Positions 8,301 through 17,964 of a stretch of 64,000 nucleotides of DNA are shown piece after piece (position 1 is the first letter of the stretch; every line of letters starts with the position of its first letter). Source of the stretch: Streptomyces sp. HNM0574 (GTDB lineage Bacteria > Actinomycetota > Actinomycetes > Streptomycetales > Streptomycetaceae). The notes under the pieces are model-generated. The model ran no database searches and had not been told where the DNA came from. It saw only the letters and a list, made by a program, of their open reading frames with translations. Location of the stretch: positions 620,001 to 684,000 of the forward strand of contig NZ_JAASAH010000002.1 in the NCBI RefSeq assembly GCF_012726235.1, given 5' to 3'. A program made the translations under genes and the position numbers.

Positions 8301-9539
8301 ATGGCGGCAGGAGACGCGCACGAAGGCGCGGACGACGGCAACAGACAGCAGCCCACGGGCTGGGGCACCCCGGGACCCGGCATACCCCCGCCCCCACCGG
8401 GCCACGCGCCCGGCTACGGCGGCCCCTACCCAGGCGGACACCCCGGCCACCCCGGACAGCCCCCCGGGATGCCGGGGATGCCAGGACCGGCCATGCACGG
8501 GATGCCGGGCATGCCCCCGGTCATGGCGCCCCCGAAGCCCGGCGTCATCCCGCTGGCGCCGCTCGGCGTCGGTGACATCCTCGGCGGCGTCTTCACCACC
8601 ATCGGCCGCTACTGGCGGCAGATCTACGGGCTCACCCTCGCCGTCCTCGGCTCCGCCCTGCTCGTCTGCGCCATCGCCGCCGGCATCGGCCTCGCCATCG
8701 CCTGGGGCACGCTGAGCGAGGTCTTCGCCGACATCGACAACCCGCGGGCCGCGGGCGGCCAGATCGGCGTCCTCGTCGCCACCGGCATCGGCGTCCTGCT
8801 CGTCTGGATGCTCGTCGGCCTCTACACGACGGCGGCACTGCACGCCGTCAACGCCGTCACCGCCTCCCACGCGGTCACCGGCGAACGGGCCGACGCCGGC
8901 CGGATCTGGCGGCAGGCCCGCCCCCGCGTGCTCTCCGTCATCGGCACCCAGCTGCTGACCGGCCTGATCATCGCCGGGATCGTCCTCGTCGGGTACGCCG
9001 TGATGGCGGGGGCCGTGTTCGCGGCCGTCGCCGGCGGCGGGGACGGCGCCGGCACCGTACTGGGCGTGCTCGTCGCCGTGCTGGTCGGCATCGCCCTCGC
9101 CTGCACGGCCGCCTTCCTCTACGTCCGCCTCAGCATCTCCTCGCCCGCCGCCGTCCTGGAGGGCCTCGGCCCCGCCACGGCGATGGGCCGCTCCTGGCGG
9201 CTGGTGCGCGGCTCCTGGTGGCGGGTCCTGGGCATCACGCTGCTGATGGGCATCCTGGTCGCGATCGTCCAGCAGATGCTGCAGTACGCGATCATGCTCG
9301 TGACGATGCTGTCCATGGCCGCCTCGCAGGGCCCGGACGGTGAACCGAGCCTCGGCGTGGCCGTCGTCGCCATGGCGCTGCTCTTCGGCGGAATCGCCGT
9401 GGTGTCCGTGCTGACGCTGCCGTTCTCCCACCTCACGGCCACGCTGCTGTACGTCGACATGCGGATCAGGAACGAGGGCTTCGACCTCAACCTCGCCGCC
9501 GCCGCGGGCCTTCCCCCGCACCGCCCCGTCGCCCCCTGA
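8301..9539 (+). CDS. Multi-pass membrane protein with Pro/Gly/Met-rich N-terminus
   Basis: A 412-residue protein. Residues 1-85 are Pro/Gly/His/Met-rich and disordered, with HPGHPGQPPG and GMPGMPG-type repeats. PLGVGDILGGVFTTIGRYWRQIYGLT starts a membrane domain with about six long hydrophobic segments. This resembles the glycerophosphodiester phosphodiesterase membrane-domain (GdpP-M-like, DUF7847-type) proteins of actinobacteria, which often open with GDILDGAFRLLR. No phosphodiesterase catalytic domain is attached. GGAGG lies about 10 nt before the ATG. It probably follows the 7204 gene in the same direction. Role unknown. Confidence 0.8.
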   Translation: MAAGDAHEGADDGNRQQPTGWGTPGPGIPPPPPGHAPGYGGPYPGGHPGHPGQPPGMPGMPGPAMHGMPGMPPVMAPPKPGVIPLAPLGVGDILGGVFTTIGRYWRQIYGLTLAVLGSALLVCAIAAGIGLAIAWGTLSEVFADIDNPRAAGGQIGVLVATGIGVLLVWMLVGLYTTAALHAVNAVTASHAVTGERADAGRIWRQARPRVLSVIGTQLLTGLIIAGIVLVGYAVMAGAVFAAVAGGGDGAGTVLGVLVAVLVGIALACTAAFLYVRLSISSPAAVLEGLGPATAMGRSWRLVRGSWWRVLGITLLMGILVAIVQQMLQYAIMLVTMLSMAASQGPDGEPSLGVAVVAMALLFGGIAVVSVLTLPFSHLTATLLYVDMRIRNEGFDLNLAAAAGLPPHRPVAP

Positions 9540-9544
9540 CACCG

Positions 9545-9580
9545 CTGCCCCGGCCCGGGCAGCACGCCCGGGCCGGGCAG
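9545..9580. terminator. Bidirectional terminator
   Basis: An inverted repeat CTGCCCCGGCCCGGGC / GCCCGGGCCGGGCAG with a 5-nt loop and one bulge. It lies 6 bp after the 9539 stop and 48 bp from the truA stop, between convergent genes. Confidence 0.75.
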
Positions 9581-9627
9581 CGGGGGCCCAACTCACGGGC
9601 CGGGCCAAGCCGTTGAGGGGCCGCGCC

Positions 9628-10479
9628 TCAGCAGCAGCCGGCGCCCGGCAGCGAACGCTTGTTGCGCGAGGCGAGGTTGCGGGCGGCCAGGTCCTCGTCC
9701 GCCGGGTAGCCGACCTCCTCCAGCACCAGCCCGTGCGGCCGCACCACGTGCACCGCCGAGTCGCGGACACCCGCGGCCAGCACCCGTCCCGGCCACTGAG
9801 GCGGACGGTGCCCGTCCCCGACGAACAGCATCGCGCCGACCAGCGAACGCACCATGTTGTGGCAGAACGCGTCCGCCTTCACCGTCGCCTCCAGCACCCC
9901 GTCCTCGCGACGCACCCAGTGCAGCCGCTGCAGCGTACGGATCGTGGTGGCGCCCTCCCGCTTCTTGCAGTAGGCGGCGAAGTCGTGCTCGCCGACGAGC
10001 GCGACGGCCGCCGCGTTCATCGCGTCGACGTCCAACGGCCAGTTGTGCCACAGCACATGACCGCGCAGCAGCGGGTCGACCCCGCCGGGATCGTCGCAGA
10101 CCCGGTACGCGTAACGCCGCCAGATCGCGGAGAAACGGGCGTTGAAGTGCTCGGGCGCGCGGCTGACCCGGTGCACCCGCACGTCCATCGACAGCCGCCC
10201 GGCCAGCCGCCGCAGCAGCTGGTCCCCGTGCTCGGCCCACACCTCCTCGGGCAGGTCCACGTGCGCCACCTGCCCGCGCGCGTGCACCCCCGCGTCCGTA
10301 CGCCCCGCGACGGTCAGCTCCACCGGGTCCGGCAGCCGCAGCACCACCCGCAGCGCGTCCTCCAGGTCCCCCTGCACCGTGCGCCGCCCGCGCTGCTTGG
10401 CCCAGCCGGAGAACTCCCGGCCGTCGTAGCTCAGGTCGAGCCGCACCCGCACGAAGCCGGGCTCAGGGGCATCACTCAT
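9628..10479 (-). CDS. truA: tRNA pseudouridine synthase A
   Basis: A 283-residue enzyme that isomerises uridines 38-40 of the tRNA anticodon stem-loop. The catalytic motif [12 protein letters not shown] places the nucleophile at Asp62. [12 protein letters not shown] at the N-terminus and [13 protein letters not shown] toward the C-terminus are TruA hallmarks. GAGGAAG precedes the ATG by 5 nt. It lies downstream of rpoA-rplQ, an order conserved widely, but a strong terminator separates it from rplQ here. Confidence 0.96.
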   Translation of the reverse strand: MSDAPEPGFVRVRLDLSYDGREFSGWAKQRGRRTVQGDLEDALRVVLRLPDPVELTVAGRTDAGVHARGQVAHVDLPEEVWAEHGDQLLRRLAGRLSMDVRVHRVSRAPEHFNARFSAIWRRYAYRVCDDPGGVDPLLRGHVLWHNWPLDVDAMNAAAVALVGEHDFAAYCKKREGATTIRTLQRLHWVRREDGVLEATVKADAFCHNMVRSLVGAMLFVGDGHRPPQWPGRVLAAGVRDSAVHVVRPHGLVLEEVGYPADEDLAARNLASRNKRSLPGAGCC

Positions 10480-10527
10480 CAGGACTTCCTCGAAACGATC
10501 AGCTGGGAGCAGTACACGGAAAAACGA

Positions 10528-10563
10528 GAGCGGGCCCGCTCCCCGGAGGGAACGGACCCGCTC
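10528..10563 (-). terminator. Intrinsic terminator after rplQ
   Basis: A 16-bp stem on the minus strand (10563-10548 with 10543-10528, two G-U pairs) with a 4-nt loop, followed by TCGTTTTTCC. The U run makes this one of the most classical rho-independent terminators in the window. Confidence 0.9.
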
Positions 10564-10580
10564 ACCAGGCTCGAAGAGCC

Positions 10581-11054
10581 TCAGGCGTCCTTGGACTCGC
10601 CCTCGGACTCCGACGCGGCGGCGTCGGCGGCCTCGGCGTCCTTGGCGGTGCGCTTCGTCGCCGCCTCGGCCTCGCCGACAGCCTGCTGCTGCACGGTCAG
10701 GGCCTCGACCAGCTCGATGACCGCCATCGGGGCGTTGTCGCCACGGCGGTTACCGATCTTGGTGATGCGGGTGTAGCCACCCGGGCGGTTCTCGTAGCGC
10801 GGGCCGATCTCGGTGAAGAGCGTGTGGACGACGCTCTTGTCCAGGATCGTGCGCATGACCTGGCGGCGGTTGTGAAGGTCACCCTTCTTCGCCTTGGTGA
10901 TCAGACGCTCCGCGACCGGGCGCAGGCGGCGGGCCTTGGCCTCGGTGGTGGTGATGCGACCGTACTCGAAAAGGTCCGTCGCCAGGTTCCCCAGCATGGC
11001 CTTCTGGTGCGCGGCGCTGCCGCCCAGACGGGCACCCTTGGTGGGCTTGGGCAT
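10581..11054 (-). CDS. rplQ: 50S ribosomal protein L17
   Basis: A 157-residue L17: [39 protein letters not shown] and the RPGGYTRI loop. The core ends near residue 115; the rest is an acidic Ala/Glu-rich tail ([15 protein letters not shown]) found in actinobacterial L17. It lies downstream of rpoA, but the gap of 221 bp is unusually long and holds repeats. Confidence 0.97.
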   Translation of the reverse strand: MPKPTKGARLGGSAAHQKAMLGNLATDLFEYGRITTTEAKARRLRPVAERLITKAKKGDLHNRRQVMRTILDKSVVHTLFTEIGPRYENRPGGYTRITKIGNRRGDNAPMAVIELVEALTVQQQAVGEAEAATKRTAKDAEAADAAASESEGESKDA

Positions 11055-11078
11055 GTCTCTCTCCTTGGGTTTCCTGCA

Positions 11079-11125
11079 CCGGCCGTATCAGGTACCGGAA
11101 CAGTCCCGGCCGTATCAGGTACCGG
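11079..11125. repeat. Exact 20-bp direct repeat upstream of rplQ
   Basis: CCGGCCGTATCAGGTACCGG occurs at 11079-11098 and again at 11106-11125, 20 of 20 identical, start-to-start 27 bp. It ends 24 bp upstream of the rplQ start. Such exact repeats are not expected in an operon leader. Confidence 0.9.
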
Positions 11126-11161
11126 GGTACTTCCCGCGGCGGGCCGGTGCCCGCACGGGGT

Positions 11162-11214
11162 GCGCCCCGTCAGGGGCGCGGGGAACTGCGCGACCGGCCA
11201 CAGCCGGCCCGCAG
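11162..11214. repeat. Dispersed Streptomyces intergenic repeat, copy 3
   Basis: A perfect hairpin GCGCCCC-GTCA-GGGGCGC, followed by GGGGAACTGCGCGACC and ending GGCCCGCAG. It is the same element as at 2484-2606, but it sits between two co-oriented essential genes (rpoA and rplQ), with the tail pointing toward rpoA. Confidence 0.8.
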
Positions 11215-11275
11215 CTCCCCTACGACAGCACAGCGCACATGCTCAGCGCTGTCGGCACTGCAGGGCGCCGAGCCC

Positions 11276-12298
11276 TCAGTACTGCTCGGTCTCGACGAAG
11301 CCCGCGTCCACGTCGTCCTCCGCGCCGAACGCGTCGGCGGCGGCGGTCGGGTCGAATCCGGGCGGGCTGTCCTTGAGCGCCAGACCCATGCCGGCCAGCT
11401 TGGCCTTGACCTCGTCGATGGACTTCGCGCCGAAGTTGCGGATGTCGAGCAGGTCCGCCTCGGAACGGGCCACGAGCTCGCCCACCGAGTGGATGCCCTC
11501 ACGCTTGAGGCAGTTGTACGAGCGGACCGTGAGCTCCAGCTCCTCGATCGGCAGGGCCAGATCGGCGGCGAGCGCGGCGTCCGTCGGGGACGGGCCCATG
11601 TCGATGCCCTCGGCGTCGACGTTCAGCTCCCGGGCCAGGCCGAAGAGCTCGACCAGCGTCTTACCGGCGGAGGCCATCGCGTCACGCGGACGCATGGCCT
11701 GCTTGGTCTCGACGTCGACGATCAGCTTGTCGAAGTCGGTGCGCTGCTCGACACGGGTCGCCTCGACCTTGTACGTGACCTTGAGCACCGGCGAGTAGAT
11801 GGAGTCGACCGGGATACGGCCGATCTCCTGGCCCACCTGCTTGTTCTGGACGGCGGAGACGTAGCCGCGGCCGCGCTCGACCGTGAGCTCCATCTCCAGC
11901 TTGCCCTTGCCGTTCAGCGTGGCGAGGACGAGGTCCGGGTTGTGCACCTCGACACCGGCCGGCGGCGCGATGTCGGCGGCGGTCACCAGGCCGGGGCCCT
12001 GCTTGCGCAGGTACATCACGACCGGCTCGTCGTGCTCGGAGGAGACGACCAGGCTCTTGATGTTCAGGATGAGGTCGGTGACGTCCTCCTTGACGCCCGG
12101 CACGGTGGAGAACTCGTGCAGGACACCGTCGATCCGGATGCTGGTCACAGCCGCACCGGGGATCGAGGAGAGGAGCGTACGACGCAGGGAGTTACCGAGG
12201 GTGTAGCCGAAGCCCGGCTCCAGCGGCTCGATCACGAACCGGGAGCGGAACTCGTCGACGACCTCTTCGGTCAGAGAGGGGCGCTGAGCGATCAGCAT
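11276..12298 (-). CDS. rpoA: DNA-directed RNA polymerase subunit alpha
   Basis: A 340-residue alpha subunit. The N-terminal domain (about 1-230) has [29 protein letters not shown], which drives dimerisation and binding of beta and beta'. The C-terminal domain (about 250-320) has [20 protein letters not shown] and [13 protein letters not shown], the DNA- and activator-binding surface. The start at 12298 gives the normal [10 protein letters not shown]-terminus and has GGAGG 9 nt upstream. A hairpin in the leader and a 245-bp gap to rpsK suggest rpoA has its own promoter. Confidence 0.98.
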   Translation of the reverse strand: MLIAQRPSLTEEVVDEFRSRFVIEPLEPGFGYTLGNSLRRTLLSSIPGAAVTSIRIDGVLHEFSTVPGVKEDVTDLILNIKSLVVSSEHDEPVVMYLRKQGPGLVTAADIAPPAGVEVHNPDLVLATLNGKGKLEMELTVERGRGYVSAVQNKQVGQEIGRIPVDSIYSPVLKVTYKVEATRVEQRTDFDKLIVDVETKQAMRPRDAMASAGKTLVELFGLARELNVDAEGIDMGPSPTDAALAADLALPIEELELTVRSYNCLKREGIHSVGELVARSEADLLDIRNFGAKSIDEVKAKLAGMGLALKDSPPGFDPTAAADAFGAEDDVDAGFVETEQY

Positions 12299-12440
12299 GG
12301 GGATTTTCCTCCAGTCTTCGGCAACCACTATTTGATGCCGATCCACCGGGCGGACCCGGTGTCACTACTGCAAGGGTACGGGCGACGCCACCGGACACAC
12401 CCCGTCGAGGACGGAATTTCCGTGCGGCAGGACCCATACC

Positions 12441-12473
12441 GCCCCGCTCCGCCACTTCGGGACGGAACGGGGC
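12441..12473 (-). terminator. Hairpin between rpsK and rpoA
   Basis: An 11-bp stem on the minus strand (12473-12463 with 12451-12441, one G-U pair), loop 11 nt, without a U run. It could end the infA-rpmJ-rpsM-rpsK transcript or attenuate read-through into rpoA. A TACCCT -10-like element lies downstream, near 12377. Confidence 0.5.
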
Positions 12474-12543
12474 GAGAGCCGCCCCCGGGCCACGCGGCGC
12501 GTGACCGCGGGAGCGGCGAAACCAGCCGGAGGCCGGACGCGGG

Positions 12544-12948
12544 TCAGACCCGGCGGCGCTTCGGGGGACGGCAGCCGTTGTGCGGCGTGGGCGTCACGTC
12601 CTGGATGGAGCCGACCTCGAGGCCCGTGGCCTGCAGGGAACGGATCGCGGTCTCACGGCCGGAGCCGGGACCCTTGACGTAGACGTCGACCTTGCGCATG
12701 CCGTGCTCCTGCGCACGACGGGCCGCGTTCTCGGCGGCCATCTGCGCGGCGAACGGCGTCGACTTGCGCGAGCCCTTGAAGCCGACGTGGCCGGCGGAGG
12801 CCCAGGAGATCACGTTGCCCGTGGGGTCGGTGATCGAAACGATGGTGTTGTTGAACGTGCTCTTGATGTGAGCGTGCCCGGCGGGGACGTTCTTCTTGTC
12901 CTTGCGGCGCACCTTCTTGGCGCCCGCCGTACGGCCCTTCGGAGGCAT
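12544..12948 (-). CDS. rpsK: 30S ribosomal protein S11
   Basis: A 134-residue S11 of the 30S platform. [22 protein letters not shown] opens the core, followed by [17 protein letters not shown] and [18 protein letters not shown] at the C-terminus, which is near-invariant. Length is normal. It lies 66 bp after rpsM; rpsD, which follows rpsK in many bacteria, is absent here. Confidence 0.98.
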   Translation of the reverse strand: MPPKGRTAGAKKVRRKDKKNVPAGHAHIKSTFNNTIVSITDPTGNVISWASAGHVGFKGSRKSTPFAAQMAAENAARRAQEHGMRKVDVYVKGPGSGRETAIRSLQATGLEVGSIQDVTPTPHNGCRPPKRRRV

Positions 12949-13014
12949 ATGGATCTACTCCCGTGGAGGTGGTCGGTCCTGAAACACGGACCGCTGAAAA
13001 GCGTCCGGTCAGGA

Positions 13015-13395
13015 CTACTTCTTGCCCGGCTTCTTCTTGCCGGCGATCGCGCGACGCGGACCCTTGCGGGTACGAGCGTTGGTCTTGGTGCGCTGGCCGT
13101 GGACGGGAAGACCACGGCGGTGCCGCAGACCCTCGTAGCAGCCGATCTCGACCTTGCGGCGGATGTCGGCCTGAATCTCACGGCGGAGGTCACCCTCGAC
13201 CTGGAGATTGTTGTCCACGAACTCACGGATCTTGACGAGGTCTTCCTCGGCGAGATCACGGACGCGGGTGTCCGGGCTGACCCCGGTCTCACTCAGGGTC
13301 TGCTTGGCAAGGGTGCGACCGATGCCGAAGACGTAGGTGAGGGCGACCTCGACGCGCTTCTCACGCGGGAGGTCGACGCCTGCGAGGCGTGCCAT
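13015..13395 (-). CDS. rpsM: 30S ribosomal protein S13
   Basis: A 126-residue S13: [26 protein letters not shown], then [28 protein letters not shown] and the basic tail that reaches P-site tRNA. The start at 13395 is set by homology and the upstream AGGAG; a frame to 13506 is longer than any S13. It contacts the 50S subunit (bridges B1a/b). Confidence 0.98.
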   Translation of the reverse strand: MARLAGVDLPREKRVEVALTYVFGIGRTLAKQTLSETGVSPDTRVRDLAEEDLVKIREFVDNNLQVEGDLRREIQADIRRKVEIGCYEGLRHRRGLPVHGQRTKTNARTRKGPRRAIAGKKKPGKK

Positions 13396-13612
13396 TGATG
13401 TGGCTCCTGATGCTGTATCGGAGGTCTTCAGCAGCACCTGCCCTGATCCGTGCTCTGCACGGTCAGGTCCCCGGCCTCCGACCGGGGGTGTCGTCCCCAC
13501 CGACATGACGGGTCACGGCGGGGGGTCGGGTGACTGCTGTGTACTTGTCGCTTGCGTCGCGCGAAGTCTGCGAGGTGCGAAGCTGGTGAAACGCGGAAGT
13601 CCGGAACGGACT

Positions 13613-13726
13613 TCAGCCCTGGCGCTGCTTGTGGCGCAGGTTGTCGCAGATCACCATGACCCGGCCGTGACGGCGGATCACCTTGCACTTGTCGCAGATC
13701 TTCTTGACGCTCGGCTTGACCTTCAT
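13613..13726 (-). CDS. rpmJ: 50S ribosomal protein L36
   Basis: A 37-codon gene read from the minus strand: [20 protein letters not shown] and on to NLRHKQRQG. Cys11, Cys14, Cys27 and His32 form the zinc ribbon, so this is the zinc-binding form. It lies 65 bp downstream of infA and upstream of rpsM, the conserved infA-rpmJ-rpsM-rpsK order. The 217-bp gap to rpsM shows no further gene. Confidence 0.97.
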   Translation of the reverse strand: MKVKPSVKKICDKCKVIRRHGRVMVICDNLRHKQRQG

Positions 13727-13791
13727 GGAATTGAGGTTCTCCGGGTCTGGCCGCACCTCACGGGAGCGAGGACACGGCGCGATCTGACGAT

Positions 13792-14013
13792 CTACTTGTA
13801 GCGGTAGACGATCCGCCCGCGCGTGAGGTCATACGGAGACAGCTCCACCACGACCCGGTCGTCGGGAAGGATACGGATGTAGTGCATCCGCATCTTGCCG
13901 CTGATGTGCGCGAGGACCTGGTGCCCGTTCTGGAGCTCCACCTTGAACATTGCGTTCGGCAGAGACTCGACAACGGTGCCCTCGATCTCGATGGCCCCTT
14001 GTTTTTTGGCCAT
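13792..14013 (-). CDS. infA: Translation initiation factor IF-1
   Basis: A 73-residue OB-fold protein: [23 protein letters not shown] and [27 protein letters not shown]. It binds the 30S A site and helps IF-2 and IF-3 during initiation. Normal length. It is first gene of the infA-rpmJ-rpsM-rpsK group; a good -10 element (14090-14095) lies about 75 bp upstream, so it does not depend on map transcription. Confidence 0.98.
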   Translation of the reverse strand: MAKKQGAIEIEGTVVESLPNAMFKVELQNGHQVLAHISGKMRMHYIRILPDDRVVVELSPYDLTRGRIVYRYK

Positions 14014-14089
14014 GCTCTAGAGCTTCACCTTCCGGGATCGGCTACCTGGGGTGGTCCCAGGCATACGTGTACACCGGGACCGACGAGCC

Positions 14090-14095
14090 ATCCTA
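14090..14095 (-). promoter_or_regulatory. Putative infA promoter -10
   Basis: TAGGAT on the minus strand, with TTCGTC 19 bp upstream as a weak -35. The predicted leader is about 70 nt and contains a small CCTGG...CCAGG stem near 14044-14060. Confidence 0.45.
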
Positions 14096-14239
14096 CGCGA
14101 CGCCACCCCGGAAAGACGAATCCGTGGAGCATCCCCGACTTTCAAGATCCTTACGCCAGGAACCGGCACCTTCCGGTGCGTCCCGGCCCGGCAGGAAAGC
14201 CGCGCGACGGCGAAAACCGGCCCCGCTTACGAGCCGGGC

Positions 14240-15076
14240 TCAGCCCAGCGGGTCCGGCGCCGCGGTCACCCCGAGCTCGGCGAGCTTCGCCTTGCCGCCG
14301 TCCGGCGCCGTCAGCACCAGCGGCCCCTCCTCGGTCAGCGCGACGGAGTGCTCCCAGTGGCTGGACCAGGTGCCGTCGTTGGTCAGCACCGTCCACTCGT
14401 CGTCCAGCACGTGCGTCTTCGCCGTGCCGAGGCTCACCATCGGCTCGATCGCCAGGCACATGCCCGGCACCAGCTTCGGCCCGCGGCCGCGCCGGCGCTC
14501 GACGTAGTTCAGCAGGTGCGGGTCCATGTGCATCTGGCTGCCGATGCCGTGGCCGCCATAGTCCTCGATGATCCCGTACTTGCCGGAGGCCGGACGGGGC
14601 TGCCGCCGGATGTAGCCCTCGACGGCCTTCGAGATGTCGACCAGCCGGTTGCCCTTGCGCATCGCGGCGATGCCGGCCCACATCGACTCCTCGGTGACCC
14701 GGCTCAGTTCGTGCAGCTCGGGCGCGTGGCCCTCGCCGACGAAGACCGTCAGCGCGGCGTCCCCGTGCCAGCCGTCGATGATGGCGCCGGCGTCGATGGA
14801 GATGATGTCGCCGGACTTCAGCACGGTGTCGGTGCCGGGGATGCCGTGCACCACGACCTCGTTCACGGACGTGCAGATGTTGCCCGTGAAGCCGCCGTAC
14901 CCGAGGAAGTTCGGCTTCGCGCCGTGCTCGGCGAGGACCTTCGCGGCGACCTCGTCGAGATCCTTCGTCGTCGCTCCCGGCACGGCGGCGGCGGCGCACT
15001 CCCGGTGCATGGCGGCGACGACCAGCCCGGCCTCGCGCATCTTTGCGATCTGCTCCGGAGTCTTGATCTCCACCAT
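14240..15076 (-). CDS. map: Methionine aminopeptidase, type I
   Basis: A 278-residue metalloprotease that removes the initiator Met from new proteins. The pita-bread ligands are visible: the two Asp of ISIDAGAIIDGWHGDAA, His of GGHGIG, Glu of LAIEP and Glu of HWEHSVA. It begins MVEIKTPEQIAKMREAG. The usual order adk-map is kept, but a strong terminator and 243 bp separate them, so map probably has its own promoter. GGGAAGG lies about 13 nt upstream of the ATG. Confidence 0.97.
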   Translation of the reverse strand: MVEIKTPEQIAKMREAGLVVAAMHRECAAAAVPGATTKDLDEVAAKVLAEHGAKPNFLGYGGFTGNICTSVNEVVVHGIPGTDTVLKSGDIISIDAGAIIDGWHGDAALTVFVGEGHAPELHELSRVTEESMWAGIAAMRKGNRLVDISKAVEGYIRRQPRPASGKYGIIEDYGGHGIGSQMHMDPHLLNYVERRRGRGPKLVPGMCLAIEPMVSLGTAKTHVLDDEWTVLTNDGTWSSHWEHSVALTEEGPLVLTAPDGGKAKLAELGVTAAPDPLG

Positions 15077-15224
15077 GCGGACGACGCCTTCCCTGCCCAG
15101 TGCGGCTAGCTGCTGCTCGGCTGTGAATCGGATGTACTCGGCTGTGCTCGGCCCACCGGGAGTCCGTGCCTCCCGGGCCGTCTCCCCCGGACGCGGTGCG
15201 CCGGAAGAGGCTGTTTCAAACGAT

Positions 15225-15258
15225 ACGGCCGCGGTGCCCCGAAGAGCACCGCGGCCGT
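15225..15258 (-). terminator. Terminator after secY-adk
   Basis: A perfect 13-bp inverted repeat (ACGGCCGCGGTGC with its complement), 8-nt loop, followed on the minus strand by ATCGTTTG. It lies 61 bp past the adk stop. Confidence 0.85.
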
Positions 15259-15319
15259 CACGAATTCGGCTCGCGGACCGGGCGGCGGCTGCGCCGCCCG
15301 CGTACCGGCCCCTCGACCG

Positions 15320-15970
15320 TCAGTCGCGGCCGAGCGCGCGCATCGCGCGTGCGGTGACCTCGGCCACCTCGCCGAGCGCGGAGATCGTCGTCACCAGGCC
15401 CTGGGCCCGGTAGTGGTCGATGATCGGCTCGGTCTCGCTGTGGTAGACGGCGAGGCGCTTGCGCACCGTCTCCTCACGGTCGTCGTCGCGCTGGTACAGC
15501 TCGCCGCCGCACACGTCGCACACGCCGTCCTGCTTCGGGGCGCTGTACTCGACGTGGAAGACGTGGCTGCTGTCCGCGCGGCAGATCCGGCGGCCGGCGA
15601 TCCGCTTGACCACCTCGTCCTCGGGCACCTCCAGGTCGAGGACCGCGTCGAGCTGCTGGCCCTCCTCCTTCAGCGCGCCGTCGAGGGCCTGGGCCTGGGC
15701 GAGGTTCCGCGGGAAGCCGTCGAGCAGGAAACCGCTCTCGGCGTCCGGGGCGGACATCCGGTCCTTGGCCATCCCGATGGTCACCTCGTCCGGCACCAAC
15801 TGCCCGGCACGCATGTACTCCTGGGCCTGCTTGCCCAGCGGAGTGCCCTGGCTGATGTTGGCACGGAAGAGGTCACCCGTGGAGATGTGCGGGATCGACA
15901 GATTCTCGGCGAGGAACGCGGCCTGCGTTCCCTTGCCCGCGCCAGGCGGTCCGACGAGGACGATACGCAT
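15320..15970 (-). CDS. adk: Adenylate kinase
   Basis: A 216-residue enzyme interconverting ATP, AMP and ADP. The P-loop is [11 protein letters not shown] (residues 6-16), then [17 protein letters not shown], and the LID with [12 protein letters not shown] and [14 protein letters not shown]. Three Cys and a His in the LID look like a structural zinc site. The ATG shares its A with the last base of the secY stop (TGATG), so translation is coupled. It is normal in length. Confidence 0.97.
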   Translation of the reverse strand: MRIVLVGPPGAGKGTQAAFLAENLSIPHISTGDLFRANISQGTPLGKQAQEYMRAGQLVPDEVTIGMAKDRMSAPDAESGFLLDGFPRNLAQAQALDGALKEEGQQLDAVLDLEVPEDEVVKRIAGRRICRADSSHVFHVEYSAPKQDGVCDVCGGELYQRDDDREETVRKRLAVYHSETEPIIDHYRAQGLVTTISALGEVAEVTARAMRALGRD

Positions 15971-17283
15971 CAACGGAGGAACCCTTCGTAATTGCGCTGC
16001 TGAAGCTGGCTCTCGATCTGCTTCACGGTCTCGAGCCCAACACCCACGATGATCAGGATGGACGTCCCGCCGAACGGGAAGTTCTGCTGAGCACCGAACG
16101 CAATCAGCGCGACGGTCGGCACCAAGGCGATCAGACCCAGATACAGAGATCCGGGCCACGTGATGCGGTTCAGCACGTAGCTCAGGTACTCCGCGGTGGG
16201 ACGACCAGCCCGGATGCCCGGGATGAAGCCACCATACTTCTTCATGTTGTCGGCAACTTCTTCGGGGTTGAAGGAGATGGCGACGTAGAAGAACGCGAAG
16301 AACACGATCAGCAAGAAGTACGTGGCGATGTAGATCGGGTGGTCGCCCTTGACGAAGTGGGCCTGGATCCACTGGGCCCATCCCGCCTGGGATCCGCTGA
16401 ACTGAACGATCAGCGCCGGGATGTAGAGCAGCGAGGACGCGAAGATGACGGGAATCACACCGGCCTGATTGACCTTCAGCGGAATGTACGTGGACGTACC
16501 GCCGTAACTCCGGCGCCCGATCATGCGCTTCGCGTACTGCACGGGGATGCGGCGCTGGGCCTGCTCGACGAAGACGACGAGGGCCACCATGGCGAGACCG
16601 CAGACGATGACGGCGCCGAACTCGATCCAGCCGCCCGCGAGTTTGCCCTGGTTCTTGATGGCCCACAGGGCCCCGGGGAACCCGGCGGCGATCGAGACGA
16701 ACATCAGGATCGACATGCCGTTGCCGATACCGCGGTCGGTGACGAGTTCACCGAGCCACATGATGAGACAGGTACCGGCCGTCATCGTGACGACCATCAC
16801 GATGGTGGTGAAGATGGACTGGTCCGGAACGATCTGGTCGGCAACCTGGCAGCCCTGGAACAGCGAACCGCTGCGCGCGGTGGCGACGAGACCCGTCGCC
16901 TGCAGGATCGCCAGGGCAACCGTCAGATAACGCGTGTACTGCGTGATCTTCGCCTGCCCGGACTGCCCTTCCTTCTTCAGGGCCTCCAGCCGCGGGATGA
17001 CCACGACCAGCAACTGCAGGATGATGCTCGCCGTGATGTAGGGCATGATGCCGAGCGCGAAGATCGTCAACTGCAGCAGAGCACCGCCGCTGAACATGTT
17101 GACGAGCCCGAACAGCCCCTGGCCGCCCTCCATGTCCTTCATGCACTGGTTGACGTTCTCAAAGCTGACGCCCGGCACCGGGATGTGTGCCCCGAGTCGG
17201 AAGAGCACCATGATGCCGAGCGTGAAAAGCAGCTTCTTGCGCAGGTCGGGCGTCTGAAACGCCCGGGCGAACGCGGTGAGCAC
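15970..17283 (-). CDS. secY: Protein translocase subunit SecY
   Basis: A 437-residue channel-forming membrane protein with ten hydrophobic segments. [21 protein letters not shown] is TM1, [15 protein letters not shown] lies in the second region, and [33 protein letters not shown] is the cytosolic loop that binds SecA and the ribosome. GTG start with GGAGG 4 nt upstream. A terminator lies between rplO and secY, and TAAGGT (17418-17413) is a possible -10, so secY-adk may be separate from the spc ribosomal genes. Confidence 0.97.
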   Translation of the reverse strand: MLTAFARAFQTPDLRKKLLFTLGIMVLFRLGAHIPVPGVSFENVNQCMKDMEGGQGLFGLVNMFSGGALLQLTIFALGIMPYITASIILQLLVVVIPRLEALKKEGQSGQAKITQYTRYLTVALAILQATGLVATARSGSLFQGCQVADQIVPDQSIFTTIVMVVTMTAGTCLIMWLGELVTDRGIGNGMSILMFVSIAAGFPGALWAIKNQGKLAGGWIEFGAVIVCGLAMVALVVFVEQAQRRIPVQYAKRMIGRRSYGGTSTYIPLKVNQAGVIPVIFASSLLYIPALIVQFSGSQAGWAQWIQAHFVKGDHPIYIATYFLLIVFFAFFYVAISFNPEEVADNMKKYGGFIPGIRAGRPTAEYLSYVLNRITWPGSLYLGLIALVPTVALIAFGAQQNFPFGGTSILIIVGVGLETVKQIESQLQQRNYEGFLR

Positions 17284-17462
17284 GGTGCCTCCTGCGCCCC
17301 CCGCGTTGGCTCGCGAGAGGTGACGGTCTTGAGGATCGACAGTTAATTCCGGCCGCCCGCCAGGTGGTTGGAGCCGCGGGTGGGCCCCGCGACGACACAG
17401 GCAGCGCCTGCCACCTTACCGGCGACGGCACCGCCCTAGAAACGACCAGCCGTGGAACGACC

Positions 17463-17495
17463 GACCGGGGATGCCCCGTTGGGACATCCCCGGTC
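17463..17495 (-). terminator. Terminator between rplO and secY
   Basis: A stem GACCGGGGATG with its perfect complement, extended by one G-U and three G-C pairs on the minus strand, tiny loop. It starts 16 bp after the rplO stop. No U run. Confidence 0.7.
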
Positions 17496-17510
17496 AGTCA
17501 GTCAACGAAC

Positions 17511-17963
17511 TCAGACGAGCTCAGTGACGGTACCGCCAGCTGCGGTGATCTTCTCCTGGGCGGAGCCGGAGACCTTGTCGACGGTCACCTGCAGTGCCAC
17601 GGAGATCTCGCCGGCGCCGAGCACCTTGACGAGCTCGTTCTTGCGAACGGCGCCCTTGGCGACCAGGTCGGCCACCGTGACCTCGCCACCCTGCGGGTAG
17701 AGCGCGGCCAGCTTCTCCAGGTTCACGACCTGGAAGTGCTTGTGGGCGGGGTTCTTGAAGCCCTTGAGCTTGGGCAGCCGCATCTGCAGCGGCATCTGCC
17801 CACCCTCGAAGCCTGCGGGAACCTGGTAACGGGCCTTCGTGCCCTTGGTGCCACGTCCGGCCGTCTTGCCCTTGGACGCCTCACCACGGCCCACGCGGGT
17901 CTTGGCGGTCTTGGCGCCCGGAGCCGGCCGGAGGTTGTGGACCTTCAGCGGATTGTCCGCCAT
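17511..17963 (-). CDS. rplO: 50S ribosomal protein L15
   Basis: A 150-residue L15. The N-terminal half is a basic Gly-rich extension ([35 protein letters not shown]) that threads into 23S rRNA. The C-terminal globular part has [19 protein letters not shown]. One base separates it from the rpmD stop. Confidence 0.97.
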   Translation of the reverse strand: MADNPLKVHNLRPAPGAKTAKTRVGRGEASKGKTAGRGTKGTKARYQVPAGFEGGQMPLQMRLPKLKGFKNPAHKHFQVVNLEKLAALYPQGGEVTVADLVAKGAVRKNELVKVLGAGEISVALQVTVDKVSGSAQEKITAAGGTVTELV

Positions 17964-17964
17964 C

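Noticed and set aside
10824..12682. Plus-strand frames across rpoA, the repeats and rpsK
   Set aside because: They run through the dispersed repeat and the antisense of rpoA; no coding signal beyond GC bias.
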